From: Chlamydomonas sphaeroides | Taxonomy: Eukaryota; Chlorophyta; Chlorophyceae; Chlamydomonadales; Chlamydomonadaceae | Assembly: GCA_001662425.1 (NCBI GenBank) | Contig: BDDC01000284.1 | Coordinates: forward strand, 22,205-72,296 | Length of the DNA stretch: 50,092 nucleotides | Direction: 5' to 3' | Shown: positions 1 through 10,442 of the stretch, piece after piece | How positions within the stretch are numbered: position 1 is the first letter of the stretch | Layout: each line of letters begins with the position of its first letter | Notes under the pieces: model-generated | Databases searched by the model: none | Told to the model about the DNA's origin: nothing | The model's input: only the letters and a program-made list of their open reading frames with translations | Program-made: the position numbers and the translations under genes

Positions 1-1131
1 ACCGGCCGCAGCAGCCCTGCCAGCTGAGGAATTGACGGCGACGCCAGGTTGGCTTTGGTCTTCCGTGTCGAGGCGCGACGGGCGGGGCCAGGACGGGGTG
101 CCGGCTGCTGGAAGGCACCGCCTCTGCTGGCTGCGATACACGCTGTGACGAATGTCCGAGGAGAGGCCGGGGCGACGCGAGCGCGCGACTTTACCACAGG
201 CCGATGCGCGAGGCATGTCATCGGTTGCACGCAGCCCATTGGGAATGGCGAGGCCATCGAGCGGAAAGGTGTTCTGTGCATTATGCAGGTGCTTTATCAA
301 GTATATTATGCACTAGCTTTGTTACGGAGGTGAAGAAGTAGGGCGTCCGGACGGACGTTCGCACGGGCCGGGCGAGACTTAGCGTGGACGCGAAGACACG
401 GTAAATCAGCTACCGTTGAAGTGGTTTATAATGCTTCCTACACACCGGGGTGAGGCATACTCAACCGGCGCTCCCACTGCTCCAGTGTCGCTTCGCCAGG
501 TTTGGCCAAGTTTGCCGTACTCCTGCATACCCTGCCGAGCCCTCCGCCTCCACCGTGATCGGCACAAGATGCCGCGGCCTGCCCAGGCTCCGACAAGCCT
601 TGCCATGCGACAGAAACAACAGAGGGGACTGGCAACCGCCGTCGGCAAGGAAAGCGGAGCGGCCTGGGTTTTGGGAAGGGGCGACAGATGTGCCGAGCCC
701 GGGACCGGCATGACGAGCACGGTAGCGCCCAGCAGCGCCAGCTGCCAGACCCCAGCGGACTCGGGGCTTCCGATACGAGGACCGCGAACGTTGACACGGG
801 CTGCGCATACAGCGCCCCCACCCGTTGAGCGAGCGCGCTCACCATCCCAACCCCCCGCCCCCCCCCCCGCCCTGCCGACCCGTCAGCTCCGGCGTTCACC
901 CGCCGGGTGTATGTGCGTGGCTTGCCTTGCAGCGCAGCGCGGGCGGCGTGTGGTGGGCGGTACCACGCCCGAGGCCGGTGATGCGCGGCTGATGTGGCGA
1001 GGGTTCGGCTGGCGTGGTGGCGTGTTGTGGCTGCTGCGCCGCATGCCATACGGAGTGCCTACGGGGGCATGGTAGGTGGCTTGACGGCCCACCCGCGCTA
1101 CATGAACGTTGCAGGGCATGTTGCAGGTCGC
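1..1131. other. No supported gene (left edge)
   Basis: Several overlapping open frames occur on both strands, but they look like the by-product of GC-rich sequence: none shows a recognisable domain or a coherent exon structure. A short AT-richer patch near 280-320 could be a 3' untranslated region of a gene lying outside the window. Nothing further can be supported. Confidence 0.5.
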
Positions 1132-1224
1132 TGGGCTTTGCTTCCGCACTGGCCGACGCGCCACTCTACTCGAGGCGTGCTGTGCCGCGTGTGGGGCTCT
1201 GTTCTGCTTAACACTTGAACACAC
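1132..1224. repeat. Dispersed repeat, copy A
   Basis: Positions 1152-1224 match 12068-12140 in the same orientation at roughly 84 percent by eye, including the shared core CGTGCTGTGCCGCGTGTGGG. Positions 1132-1151, read on the minus strand, contain CCAGTGCGGAAGCAAAGCCC, which differs by one base from a stretch of copy C near 15190-15210. One edge lies directly against the end of a BTB/BACK relic at 1225. No coding capacity, terminal inverted repeats or target duplication were recognised, so it is called a short, probably non-autonomous, dispersed repeat. Confidence 0.6.
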
Positions 1225-1574
1225 CAGGTCCGACGCCACCCTGACGCCACGCTCCCGGGTGTCACGGCCGCCGGCAGCCGCTCACATAAAGGGGCCGGTC
1301 GGTGCCGGCAGCAGCCACCACCAGCACCAGGTGTCAGCGCAACCACCGGCCGCACGCAGCAGCGCCGGCGGAATGCGGGGCAGGTCGGCGCCTCCAGCGC
1401 TGACGACCCGTATGTGCAGCTCAGGATGCCCGAGATGGCGTTTGGGTCGGCGTCGGGCAGGGATACCTTCGCGGCGCCGCTGCCGGCAGCGAGCCCGTCC
1501 GGCGCCAGCTGCGCCCGGAAGTAGCCCGACTGAGCCGCCGGCAGCGAGCGGGGCGGCGCAAACGTGCGGACTCC
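1225..1574 (-). pseudogene. BTB/BACK domain relic
   Basis: The minus strand encodes a decayed piece of a BTB/POZ domain related to the gene at 38.3-39.9 kb. From 1574 down to about 1395 it reads a degenerate form of the strand-helix core, with QSGYFR followed by SLPDADPNA and a CTYGS motif. These correspond to QSGYFR, DLPDADPDA and CMYGS in the better copy. Further down, in shifted frames, come PVVAL and then RLPAAVTPGSVAS, matching PVVAL and RLLAAVTPASVVS of the following BACK-like helices. At least two frameshifts and a deletion separate the pieces. The similarity stops at about 1225, where dispersed repeat copy A begins. This is a dead gene fragment; no function is inferred. Confidence 0.7.
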
Positions 1575-2430
1575 TCCGCTGGCAAGACCAGAAGCTCAAT
1601 GAGGCGGGCAGCTACACACGTGTTGCCGTACATGAGGTGGTAGGTAGCCCTCCGTGCTGTGCGTGATTAAAGAGCTGTGGGCCCGCGGGGTTCCGTGGCT
1701 GTGCACATCGAGTTTCGCCGCTAGCCCGCCACTTGGCAGGAGAGTGTGTGAGGCTCCTCAGCCACGTGCGCGCGAGCGCCCGGCCCGCCGCCCACGGGTC
1801 TCGACCGCCACCGAGCGAGGACGCGAGGATGGAACACGCACGGCCGCGCTTGAATCCCCAGATCGGGACCTTTAGTTGCGAGTGCGCCATGGCCGCGTAC
1901 GGCATGATTGCGCCCAGTCGTGCCAGGCCTTGCTTGATCGGACCACTGTCGGACCCGTTGAGCATCCCTTCGCGGGCGCGGGCCAGGCTTTTGACCTGGT
2001 CGCTGGGCTACACAGCTCATTGTATGGCGAGTAAGCACACGACACACCCCGCCGGTAGAGGCCCCGTGGAGCATCCTTGGTCCAATGTATCAGTAAGCAT
2101 GTTGCATACTATGTACAGACGAAGAAGGCTTGCACGCAAGGACATGGAGAAGCACAGCAGAGCGACAGTGCATGACGGCCCGACAAAACCAACTCCGGCA
2201 TGTGGGAGAGAGATAACGCAAGCACAGATTTCGAACAGAGTGTTATAAGCGGTCAGCAAGCAAAAGAAGATCAACGCCCAGAAGAGCAAGCGAGCCAACG
2301 TCGGGGATTCAGGAGCGCTAGTGCGGCAGCTCATTCGTTAACGTAGGCCGACATATAGCCCTAGATACCGGTTAGGGCGAGCGCCGTCCGCCCTGGGACT
2401 GCATTATATGATTTGATGCGCCCTCGGCCC
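1575..2430. other. Intergenic, no supported gene
   Basis: This stretch lies between the BTB relic and the 3' end of the J-domain gene. It becomes AT-richer toward 2080-2420 and probably contains the 3' untranslated region of the minus-strand J-domain gene. I see no conserved coding signal, RNA gene or clear repeat. Confidence 0.4.
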
Positions 2431-5400
2431 TCAGCCCCGCCGACGGCCCGCCAGCTGCGCCCTCGCCCTCCGTAGGTCGTACGCCCGCCGGCTCACGCCA
2501 TTCGACAGCAGCGCATACGCCTCCGACACCAGCGGAAACACGGCCGCCGCTGCTGCTGCGGCGGCCGCCGCCGCCGCGCCGCCGCCAGCCGGCGACGCGC
2601 CGGCGGCCTCGGCCGCAGCTGCCGCGGCCTTGTCTGGGTGGTACCTCAGCAGCAGGCGCTTGTAGGCGGCCCGCACCTCCGACAGCGGCGCATGGCAGGG
2701 CAGGCCCAGCACCGCGTAGTGGTCCACCAGGGCGGCGGCGGCGGCAGCGGACGCCGGGCCGGCGGCGGCGGCGGCGGCGGCGCCGCCGCCGCAGGAGGTG
2801 GTGGCGGCGGTGGCCGCCGCCGCCGCGGCGCGTAGCTGCGCCTGCCGCTGACGCAGGACGGGCAGGTCGGCGGCTGCGATGTCGGCGGCGGCGGAGGCCG
2901 GGGCAGAGGAGGATGCGGCAGGCGAGGCCGCAGAGGCGACCAGCTCCACGCAGCGCTGCAGCGCGTCCGCGGCGGCGGCGAAGGCGTTGAGCGACGCCAG
3001 CGCCTCGGCGCGCCTCTGCGGCAGCGGACGGGAGAGGCTCTGTTGAGCGGCGTGCACCAAGGCGCTCGCGGATTGCCGGTAGGCACGACCGGTGTGTGTC
3101 GGCAGCACGCTGGGCCAAGGAGCACGCGAGGAACTGCGAGTGCGGGCGTGCCGAACCTCTGGCCGCCCCGCCACACCCCGGCGCTCCCAGTCCTGCCGCG
3201 TCCCTTGGGGCAGCCCCGCAACCGCCCCTGCCCCGTCAGCCCCACCTTCCAGGGCCTGGCGTAGGCCGGGTCGTGGGCCGAGGCGGCGCAGCAGTCCGCC
3301 AGCGCATCCAGCGGCAGCCCCAGCGCCAGCAGCGCCGCCGCGCGGTTGCCGTACAGCACGGCCACGGCCCGGCCGTTGCCGGGAGACGGAGCCGCGGCCG
3401 CCGCCAGCAGCAGCTCCAGGGCGCCGCTGTAGCAGTGGCGCGCCAGGGCGTGCTGGCCGCTGCGGTAGGCCCGCGTGCCGGCCTGGCGCCAAGAGGAGAC
3501 GGCGGGAGGGCGGGAAAGGGGTGATGCGCGATGAGGCCGGCAGCCTCACGGCCAAGACCGTGTCGTACACCAGGATCGCTGCAGGGATCAACCCACACAC
3601 CTGCTTGAGGCGCTCGGCCTCCGCCTCGGGGCCTCCGGGGCCGCCCTGGGCAGGGGCGCCGTCAGCGCCGAGGCCGCCTCCGTGGCTGGGGCTCGCGCTA
3701 CCGCGCCGCGCGCCGTCCTGCGCCCGCGGCAGCTGCTGGGCAGGGCCCTGCGAGGACGCGGCTGCGGAGGCCGCAGCAGCGGACCAGGCGTACGGCCGGC
3801 TGGCGTGGGCACTGGCACCGGAGCCGCCGGCGGCACCGCCTACCGAAGAGAAGGACGCTGGCGATCGAGCCGGCAGCGTCCCACTCACGTACGCAGCGGA
3901 TGCTGCAGTCGCAGAGGCAGGGCTGGGGTGCGGACTGCTGTCGGGCACTTCACCGCCGTACCCGGCCGCCGCGTTGGCCGCAAGCTGCGCGGCGCGGGCG
4001 GGCGGCTCCGGCACCGGCTCGGCCTCCAGCTCTGCCGCATCCGCTGCCGGCGCCAGCCCCGAAGCAGCACGGAAGAGGCTGGCGTCGCTGTGGCTGCGGC
4101 GCAGCGACGGCGACGGCGTCAGGCCGGCCGCCATGGCGGCCCCCGCTGCCGCAGCGGCGCCGCCTGGGCCCTGGGAGCCCGGCGCGCGAGGCAGCGACGG
4201 CGCCGTCGGTAGTGCCTCAGTGCCGCCGAGCGACGGCCCCCGGCTGACGAGCAGCGGGCTGCCGCCGCCGCTGCCGCCGCTGCCCTCGCTTCCGCAGCCC
4301 ACGCGGCCGCGGCCGCCCGCGCCGGCCGCCGCTTGACCAGCGCACGACGGCCGCGGCGGCGGCGGCGAGTGAAACATCTGCGGCTGCCCAAACGAGCCCC
4401 TCGCAATCAAGGCCGCGCTCAACGACGATGCGAACGGCAGGGCGGCCTGCGGCGGCTCCATGGCCGCCGCCGTCGACACCGGCGGCGAGGAGAACGGGGA
4501 GGAGCTGGGGCGTGGAGGCGGAGCTGCGGAGCGGAGGCAAGCCAGCTGCGCCAGGGCCGTCGCCAGCTGCTCCTCTGCGGCGGCAGCACGGGCCCTCCAG
4601 CGCCGCACCTCATCAGCCGCCTCGTCCTGCGGTGACGGCGTACGGGCAGTTCGGCATGTGTCGCCAGGCGACACGGGCACCGCGCTCGGTAGCCTGCATT
4701 GACACGACGGGCCCGTCTCGTGGCGCTTGCACGCGCGGCACCCACCCTGTTCCGCCGCAGCTCGGCCCTTAGCCCATCCGCCACAGAGCCCAGCTCGTCG
4801 GCCTTGCGCCCCGCCGCCGCAGCGGCGGCAGCGGCCTGCGCCGCCGCCAGCGCGGCGGCCTCCCGGGAGGCGGCATCGTGGCGGGCCAGGGCGGCAGACA
4901 GCTCCAGCGCCTCGGCGCGGGACCTGCGGGCGGGGACCACAGGGCAGGGGCTGGGCGTCAGGGCACCTCAAGACAGAGTCCGTGGCGACGGGGGGCTTCA
5001 GGTGCTGCCAGAGGCTGGGGCCGGTCGGTGTGGGCAACGCGGCCTGTGGTGGCGCAGCGGCCCAGCGCAGCGGCGAGCAACGCAGCCAGAGGTGCCGACG
5101 GTGATGTCTTCAGGCAGGAGCGCGCCGCGCAGTTTCCTCACGTCCAGCCCCCCGCCGCCGCCCACCTGCCCAGCTGTTCCGCCAGCAGCAGCTCCCGCCG
5201 GTGCGCCGCCGACAGCTCCTCCAGCAGCTGGCTGCGCTGCGCCAGCAGCGCCGACACCGACGGCGCCGCCGCCGGCATCGACGCCGCCGACGCCGCCCCC
5301 GACGAGCCGGCGGTGCCACTAACCATCCTGAGCCGCCCACCAGCGGCCCCGGCGCCGGCGCCCACGCCCGCCTCGGCCTCGTCCCGCTCCTCCTCGGCAG

Positions 5401-6793
5401 CAGCGCGGGCCAGCACCGCCGCCGCGCGCTCGACGGCCGCCGCCGCCGAAGCGCGGGCCGCGGCCTCGGCGGCGCCGCCGCCGCCGTTGCGCGACGGCGA
5501 CGCGGGGCCGGAGCTGTCGGCGGGGGAAGTGACTCCGCTGACGAGCATGCCGCAGCTGCCGTCGTCGACGGAGCTGCGCCGCAGCCGGGATATCTGCAGC
5601 TCCAGCGAGCGCCTGGCATCGGTTGTAGGGCATCCGCCACCCAACAGGTAAGCGCAGCACATTGCAGCGGATCGCTGGGTGTCGCTGACTCGACTCGCAG
5701 CGGAACACGCAGCAGGCCCCGCCCACCTGCGCGACCGGTTCTCGCCCACAGCCCGCTGCGTGTCCGGCGATGAGCGGTGCGGCGAGCACGCCCGCGGCAG
5801 CCCGCCCGCGCTCCCCGCCGCAGCCGATGAAGCTGCGCCGGTCGAATCAAAGGCGGGCGCCGCCCCCGCTCCGGCACCCGCTGGCAGAGCCGACATAGGT
5901 GCTCTTGCAGGGGCTGGAGCCGGGGCGTGGGCCGGGGCGGGGGTCGCTGCTGCGGAGTAGTCGTGGCCGAGCGCTGATGGGCCCACGGGAATGCTGCCTG
6001 TGCTGCTCCGGTGCGACGTCAGCGGCGGGTGGCTGCTCAGCGCGGCGGCGCCGCTGCCGCTGCGGCTCCCGGCGGCACTCGGCGACGCCGAGCCCGAGCC
6101 CGACGCCGAGTACGAGTGGCCGTGATGCACATGGACGAGCGGCCCAGGCGGCGGCCCCGTCGCAGCGGCGGCCCGTGCCGCGAGCGTGAGCGATTCGGAC
6201 GAGGCTTTGGCTGGCGGCGGCGGAGGCGACGTAGAGGAGCGCGCGCTTGGAGGAGCCGCGGCGCCGGCGGAGGCGGCGGAGGCGGAGGCGGCAAGTATGG
6301 AGCTGGTGGCTACCGGCGCTGAGCCGAAGCTGGCCATGGAGCTAGTGTCAGAGCTGGTGGCCGCGGCGTGTGGAGAGTACTGGAGCGGGCCGGAGGCGCC
6401 GGCGTGCGGGGAACCCAGGCGCGACAGGCTGAGCGCGAGGCCCGGGGCGGCTGGCGTCGTGCTGTGCATTGGTGCCGGCGGCTGTGGGCCCGGGTGCGAA
6501 AGGCGGTGCTGTTGAGCTGTCGGCCTGGGCGCAGCGGGCTGGAGTTGTGAGGCCACAGCGGCCGCCGTGCTGGCGCCGCCTTCGGAGGCGAAGGCGCTGC
6601 CGCCTGCCTGGCTGCTGCCGCCGGTCGATGGCGGCGCCACGGCGGTGCAGGAGACGCGGCGCAGCTGGAGGCTGCGAAGGACTGCGCTCACGTCCACAGA
6701 CGATGTAGGGGGCACCGCTGCGGTGGCGTCGCTGGGGCCCGGCCCAGCCGCAGACCCGCCCGCTGACACGACGTCCGGAGTGAGCTGCGCCAT
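2431..6793 (-). CDS. Coiled-coil / TPR / J-domain protein (DNAJC7-like C-terminus)
   Basis: Probable Hsp70 co-chaperone of about 1,225 residues. Five exons fit by splice signals and phase: 6793-5142, 4923-4746, 4626-3601, 3482-3246 and 3015-2431. The first begins with MAQLTPDVVS. Residues 1 to about 420 are Ser/Ala/Gly/Pro-rich and probably disordered. Residues about 430-640 are Ala/Glu/Arg-rich and likely coiled coil (LLEELSAAHRRELLLAEQLG). A second low-complexity linker precedes TPR-like helices at about 953-1060, including LYGNRAAALLALGLPLDALA. The J domain occupies about 1128-1212 with the HPD motif intact in YHPDK (1157-1159), so Hsp70 stimulation is plausible. An Ala/Gly-rich insert of about 30 residues separates HPD from helix III. 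TPRs followed by a J domain are known from DNAJC7 and DNAJC3; the long N-terminal part is not typical. A 177-nt in-frame segment (5789-5613) with GT-AG borders could be a further intron, which would shorten the product by 59 residues. Confidence 0.85.
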
Positions 6794-7389
6794 CTCAGGC
6801 TACTCAGACACCTGGCGCTGGTCGTGCCAGGTCACTATGCCTATTATATGGCCTCATTTGCGAAGCGCGACCCGTGTTGCACGACGCCGGCGTTTGCAGC
6901 TGGGCATCGCGGCTGTACGTCGGCGCTCACTGGTCAAACACAGCTACATGAAGCTCAATATGAAGCAAAATGTTGCATTGTCGTGTCAGCTGCACAGCGT
7001 TAGCGGAGTTGCTGAGTTGCACCACAAGACCGCAGCTGTTGACTGGAGTCGGTCGGTGAGAAGCCACGTCCATATGGGTGTCCGTATGTGTTGGGGGTAA
7101 CTGATAAGTGCTTTGATTGATTGGTCGCTGGTGCCGGGTCGCGTCAAACCGACACGCGTTACCCTGGGATTTCCCCAGTCGAAGGCTTCCACAGGGGCGA
7201 GCTCCAGACAATGCCAGCGGCAGCTCAGTGCCTCATCTCAACACGTGTCAATGTCGGGCTTTGTCGCATAGCAGCTTACGCCGCGGCCCACGACACCGCC
7301 ACCAGCGATATAATTTACGCCGGGGGGATCGTTGTAGAGAGGAAAAGAGGACAGGACGAGGACGCGCTACGCAGTACGCCGAGGTGTAC
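6794..7389. other. 5' region of the J-domain gene, no other gene seen
   Basis: This should contain the promoter and 5' untranslated region of the minus-strand J-domain gene. An AT-richer patch lies around 6940-7000. I see no reliable TATA-type motif or conserved coding segment. Confidence 0.35.
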
Positions 7390-7640
7390 GCGACCGCAGC
7401 TGGCACGCGGCGGGCGCCGACGACGGCAACGGCGCCGAGGTGCGGTTCACGCACATCACAGGCCTGCTGTGCACTGCGGACGGCATGGTGTGGGTGGTGG
7501 ACGACTGCCGCCTGCGCCGCATTGATGCCAGGGCCAGGTCGCTACGGTGCTGGAGGGACTGCCCAAGATGGCTGGGTGCCCAGTGGCGCTGCCCAGCGGC
7601 GATATGGCGCTGTGGCGATGCCGGCCGATAGGAGCGAGCG
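7390..7640 (+). pseudogene. NHL-like beta-propeller relic
   Basis: A short plus-strand stretch preserves two adjacent pieces of the propeller found in the BTB genes at 34 and 38 kb. The first frame reads GADDGNGAEVRFTHITGLL and continues with DGMVWVVDDCRLRRID. This follows the usual NHL pattern: DGxG, aromatic-x-x-(hydrophobic)-G, DGxxxVxD and RxxR. After a one-base frame change near 7540 it continues as VLEGLPKMAGCPVALPSGD, matching VLSGLPQDLCSLAILPGGK of the 38-kb copy. There is no start, no flanking exon and no BTB part, so this is a fragment of a dead family member. Confidence 0.65.
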
Positions 7641-8338
7641 GCGGCCGGCAGTGAGGGCGGCAGCGCAAGGGGCCTGTCTGTCGTGTGTGAGCCCAGGGTA
7701 CGTCCCGCATTGCTCCTCACAGCCTTCATCCACCGGCACACACAACGGTGTTACGCCCGATGTGGCTCTCCGATTGCACATGCACAGCGTCCACTAGCAG
7801 CCCTGCTGCTTGCCTGCTGGCGCCGACCGCACAGTGCCGCCCTACTACTTGCCCATTGTTTGCATTCCATTGACGCCCTCCCCCTCCTCTCTTCCCGCCA
7901 CACGCGCGAGCCACCGACGTATGTATAACCCCAGCCATGCGCACGCCGAGCCATGCACGCTCCAGATTAGCCCGTGCCCCTCGACCCGGCGTCGGTCGCA
8001 GCTTATGCAGCTGCTCAACCGCTCTTCCGAAGGCGCCAACCACGCCAACCACGCGCACTCGTCCGTTTGTGCGTTAGCGGCTGCCGGCAACCTGCGCCGC
8101 CGCCAGCGCCGCATCCGACGCCACCGGCCCGCGGCCGGGGCCGGATGGGTCCGCTCGCGCCACAGCCGCCGCCGTACCGTCAGCGTCAGCCCCAGAGCGT
8201 TCAGCTGTGGTACTGCCCTCGCAGCACCTGGCCTGCGGCGAGGCGAGTGCAGGGGACGGCGGACACATGTGATCACAGGCGCAGCACGCACGACTGGCAC
8301 CGGCACGACAGGCCGAGCGTAGCCCAGAGGCCCAGACC
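7641..8338. other. Intergenic, no supported gene
   Basis: This is the region downstream of the minus-strand Rieske gene and of the propeller relic. It should include the Rieske 3' untranslated region. The open frames seen on both strands lack domain similarity and I do not accept them as genes. Confidence 0.4.
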
Positions 8339-10442
8339 CTACAGGCGTCCCGTGCAATTTAACCTTCGCACTCCGAGTTTTGCCCCGACCCCGACCCCGA
8401 CCCCCGACCCCTGGCCCCTGGTCCGACTGCCGTCCGCACCTGACGGCTTGCGGCCGTCCGCCCCGACGGTGTGCACCTTGGCCTTGGACAGCGAGGGCGG
8501 CGCGTTGAGCATGCGCTCGCCGCAGGTGGCGTCGTAGGCGTAGCCGTCGCTGTCGATGCGCTCGCCGTCGGCGCCGGTGCCGTTGGGGCCGCGTGCCGAC
8601 AGCTGCACGTAGCTGCGGGCGGCAGGAGGGGCAGGAGGGGCAGGAGGTACAGATTGGGTAGAGGTTGCGAGAGCAGTGACGGAAGGTCTCAGTGCAATCA
8701 GCATCCCAAGGAGGGGCAGGAGGGGACACGCCGGCGGGCGGCGGGCGGCGCACGCGAAGGGGTGAGGGCTGGGGGCTGCCGGCCGCGGCTGCGCATGGCT
8801 GGCTGCCCTGTGGCAGGCCAGGGCGAGACCAGGGCACGTTCTCGGGGCGCAACCGTGCTTGTTCTAGTGCCGGCGCAGCAGCATGCCGGGGAGCGACGGA
8901 CGGTCCCGCGCCCGGCCCGGCCCCCAGCCCGCGCGCAGCCACCCTGGTTTGCAGCCACCCTGTGCTGCTGCCCACATGCCGCCCAGCCATGTACGCCCCA
9001 ACGACCCACGTCTTGCCGCCGCCCTCCACACACAGGCTACCAGCCCCGCGCAGGCGCACGGCCCTACTCCCACCCAGCCCGTCACCCGCGACCCACATCT
9101 TGCCGTCCACCTCGGTCACGGCGTGGCAGCGCTGCCGCTTGCCGTTGCTGCGGACACGCGCAGGGCCGGGCACGGGGGGCAGTGGGTGAGGGCTGTGCAG
9201 GCCATGGGTAAGGGCTGTGCAGGCCACTGCGGTGCCACCAGCGCCGCGGCGGGCCTGCCCACTTCGTCAGCCGGCTCACCCCTGGCGCTCACCACACCAG
9301 CAACATGGTAGGCTGGCGCACCCGCCCTAGGCCCTCCCTCACCTCATGCCCATCCCGCGCTGTCAAACCCCGCCAGTAGGCCGGCGGCCCGCGCCTCATC
9401 CCATCCAGCGAGCTCACCGAACCCCACCAGCCGACTCCCTGAACGGCCCGCGCCTCATACCGGTATACCCCTCGGCCGGCGGCTGTGCGACTGTCCTCAC
9501 CTCTTCCACTCGCCGCCCACCATTTTGCCGTCCTTGAACTCCATGCCCTGGTAGTACTTGTCACCCGTCTCCACGTCGATCTGGGCAGGGACCAGGGCAC
9601 AGGCGTGCGTGTGTGCTCTGAGTGTGGGTGGGTGTGTCTCGTGTGTATGTGTGTGTGCTTTGAGTGTGGGTGTGTCTCGTGTGAAAGCCACGTCGCGGCG
9701 CTGGGCCGCGGCCGCACGCGGTGGCAAGGCACAGCCGCGGCTGCGTCCGGCCAGGGGGCGAGGGTGGCGCAGCTTGCGGGTTTGCCCGGCTGCGACTTGG
9801 CAGCCCGGGGGCCAGCCCAGAACTGCATAAACGTTCGTTTCGGGTGCAGGGACGGGGTGTGCCAGCCCTCCGCATGGCGCTCCGTTCCGCCACATGGACC
9901 CGGCGTGCGAAGCGAGGCAGCTGGAGCTGCGCACCTTGTAGAAGTGCCAGGGGCACACGAGGCATTTGTGCCCGTTGACATCCTCGATGTCGCCCAGGCC
10001 CTGAGAGACGGGCGGCGGGAGGGGGCGAGGACGTGTTGCAGCGAGAGGCAGCTGTCGTGGCTAGGCACCTTCCCGCTGTGCCGTCGCCGGGCCTCACCAG
10101 CGGCCCCCCAGCGTGGAAGCAGACACTGTCAATACACGTTAGCTTGCCGTCGAGCCGAAGGACTGTCACATATCGGCCCTGTGCGTGGAACGGGCCTCGT
10201 CAGCAAGGGTCGGCCGAGGGATGACCCGCATGCCAGCATCGACCCACGTCAATCTTGGCTTGCAGGCGTCCGCCTTCAGGTAGTGTTGACGAATCACCGA
10301 CACATGCTCCGAGTGCTTGAGGCGCAGAAGTGCTGGGCTTGCTGGAGCTTGGGACGCGAACGCTTGAGTCGGGCGTATGAGCTTGACCCGGCGCTTCACA
10401 GCTAGGTACAGCAGCTCCAAACAAGCTCTTTATTAGCTTCAT
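8339..10442 (-). CDS. Single-domain Rieske [2Fe-2S] protein (RFESD-like)
   Basis: Predicted electron-transfer or redox protein of 248 residues with one Rieske cluster domain. Six exons join in phase: 10442-10248, 10178-10098, 10000-9935, 9580-9501, 9147-9097 and 8612-8339. The chosen ATG opens a poorly conserved leader of about 48 residues. The domain then starts at LPEGGRLQAKIDGRYVTVLR. The first cluster-binding box is CFHAGGPL (Cys85, His87) and the second is CPWHFYK (Cys108, His111), with GDIEDVNGHKC between. The following DVETGDKYYQG, WKSNGKRQR and DGKIYVQLS segments match the order seen in animal RFESD proteins, which have no transmembrane anchor. No membrane helix is visible, so it is not the bc1 or b6f subunit, nor an oxygenase, since no catalytic domain follows. 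The final 60 residues are low complexity. Partner and substrate are unknown. The leader could be an organelle targeting peptide, but this is uncertain. Confidence 0.87.
9609..9682. repeat. TG-rich minisatellite in a Rieske intron
   Basis: Two imperfect units of a TG-rich sequence sharing GAGTGTGGGTG and TGTCTCGTGTG lie inside the third intron of the Rieske gene (9581-9934). This looks like simple-sequence expansion within an intron, with no sign of function. Confidence 0.6.

Noticed and set aside
3092..4336. 414-codon plus-strand open frame over the J-domain gene
   Set aside because: It lies opposite a well-supported minus-strand exon with coiled-coil and linker codons. Its translation is Arg/Pro/Ala-biased with no domain, as expected of an antisense shadow in GC-rich coding DNA.
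8386..8420. CCCCGACCCCGA-type short tandem repeat as a separate element
   Set aside because: It is a small Gly/Val-coding simple repeat inside the last Rieske exon and needs no separate explanation.
7845..9227. 460-codon minus-strand open frame
   Set aside because: Its first part includes Rieske exon 5 but then reads through introns. The six-exon model in a different combination of frames explains the conserved domain far better.
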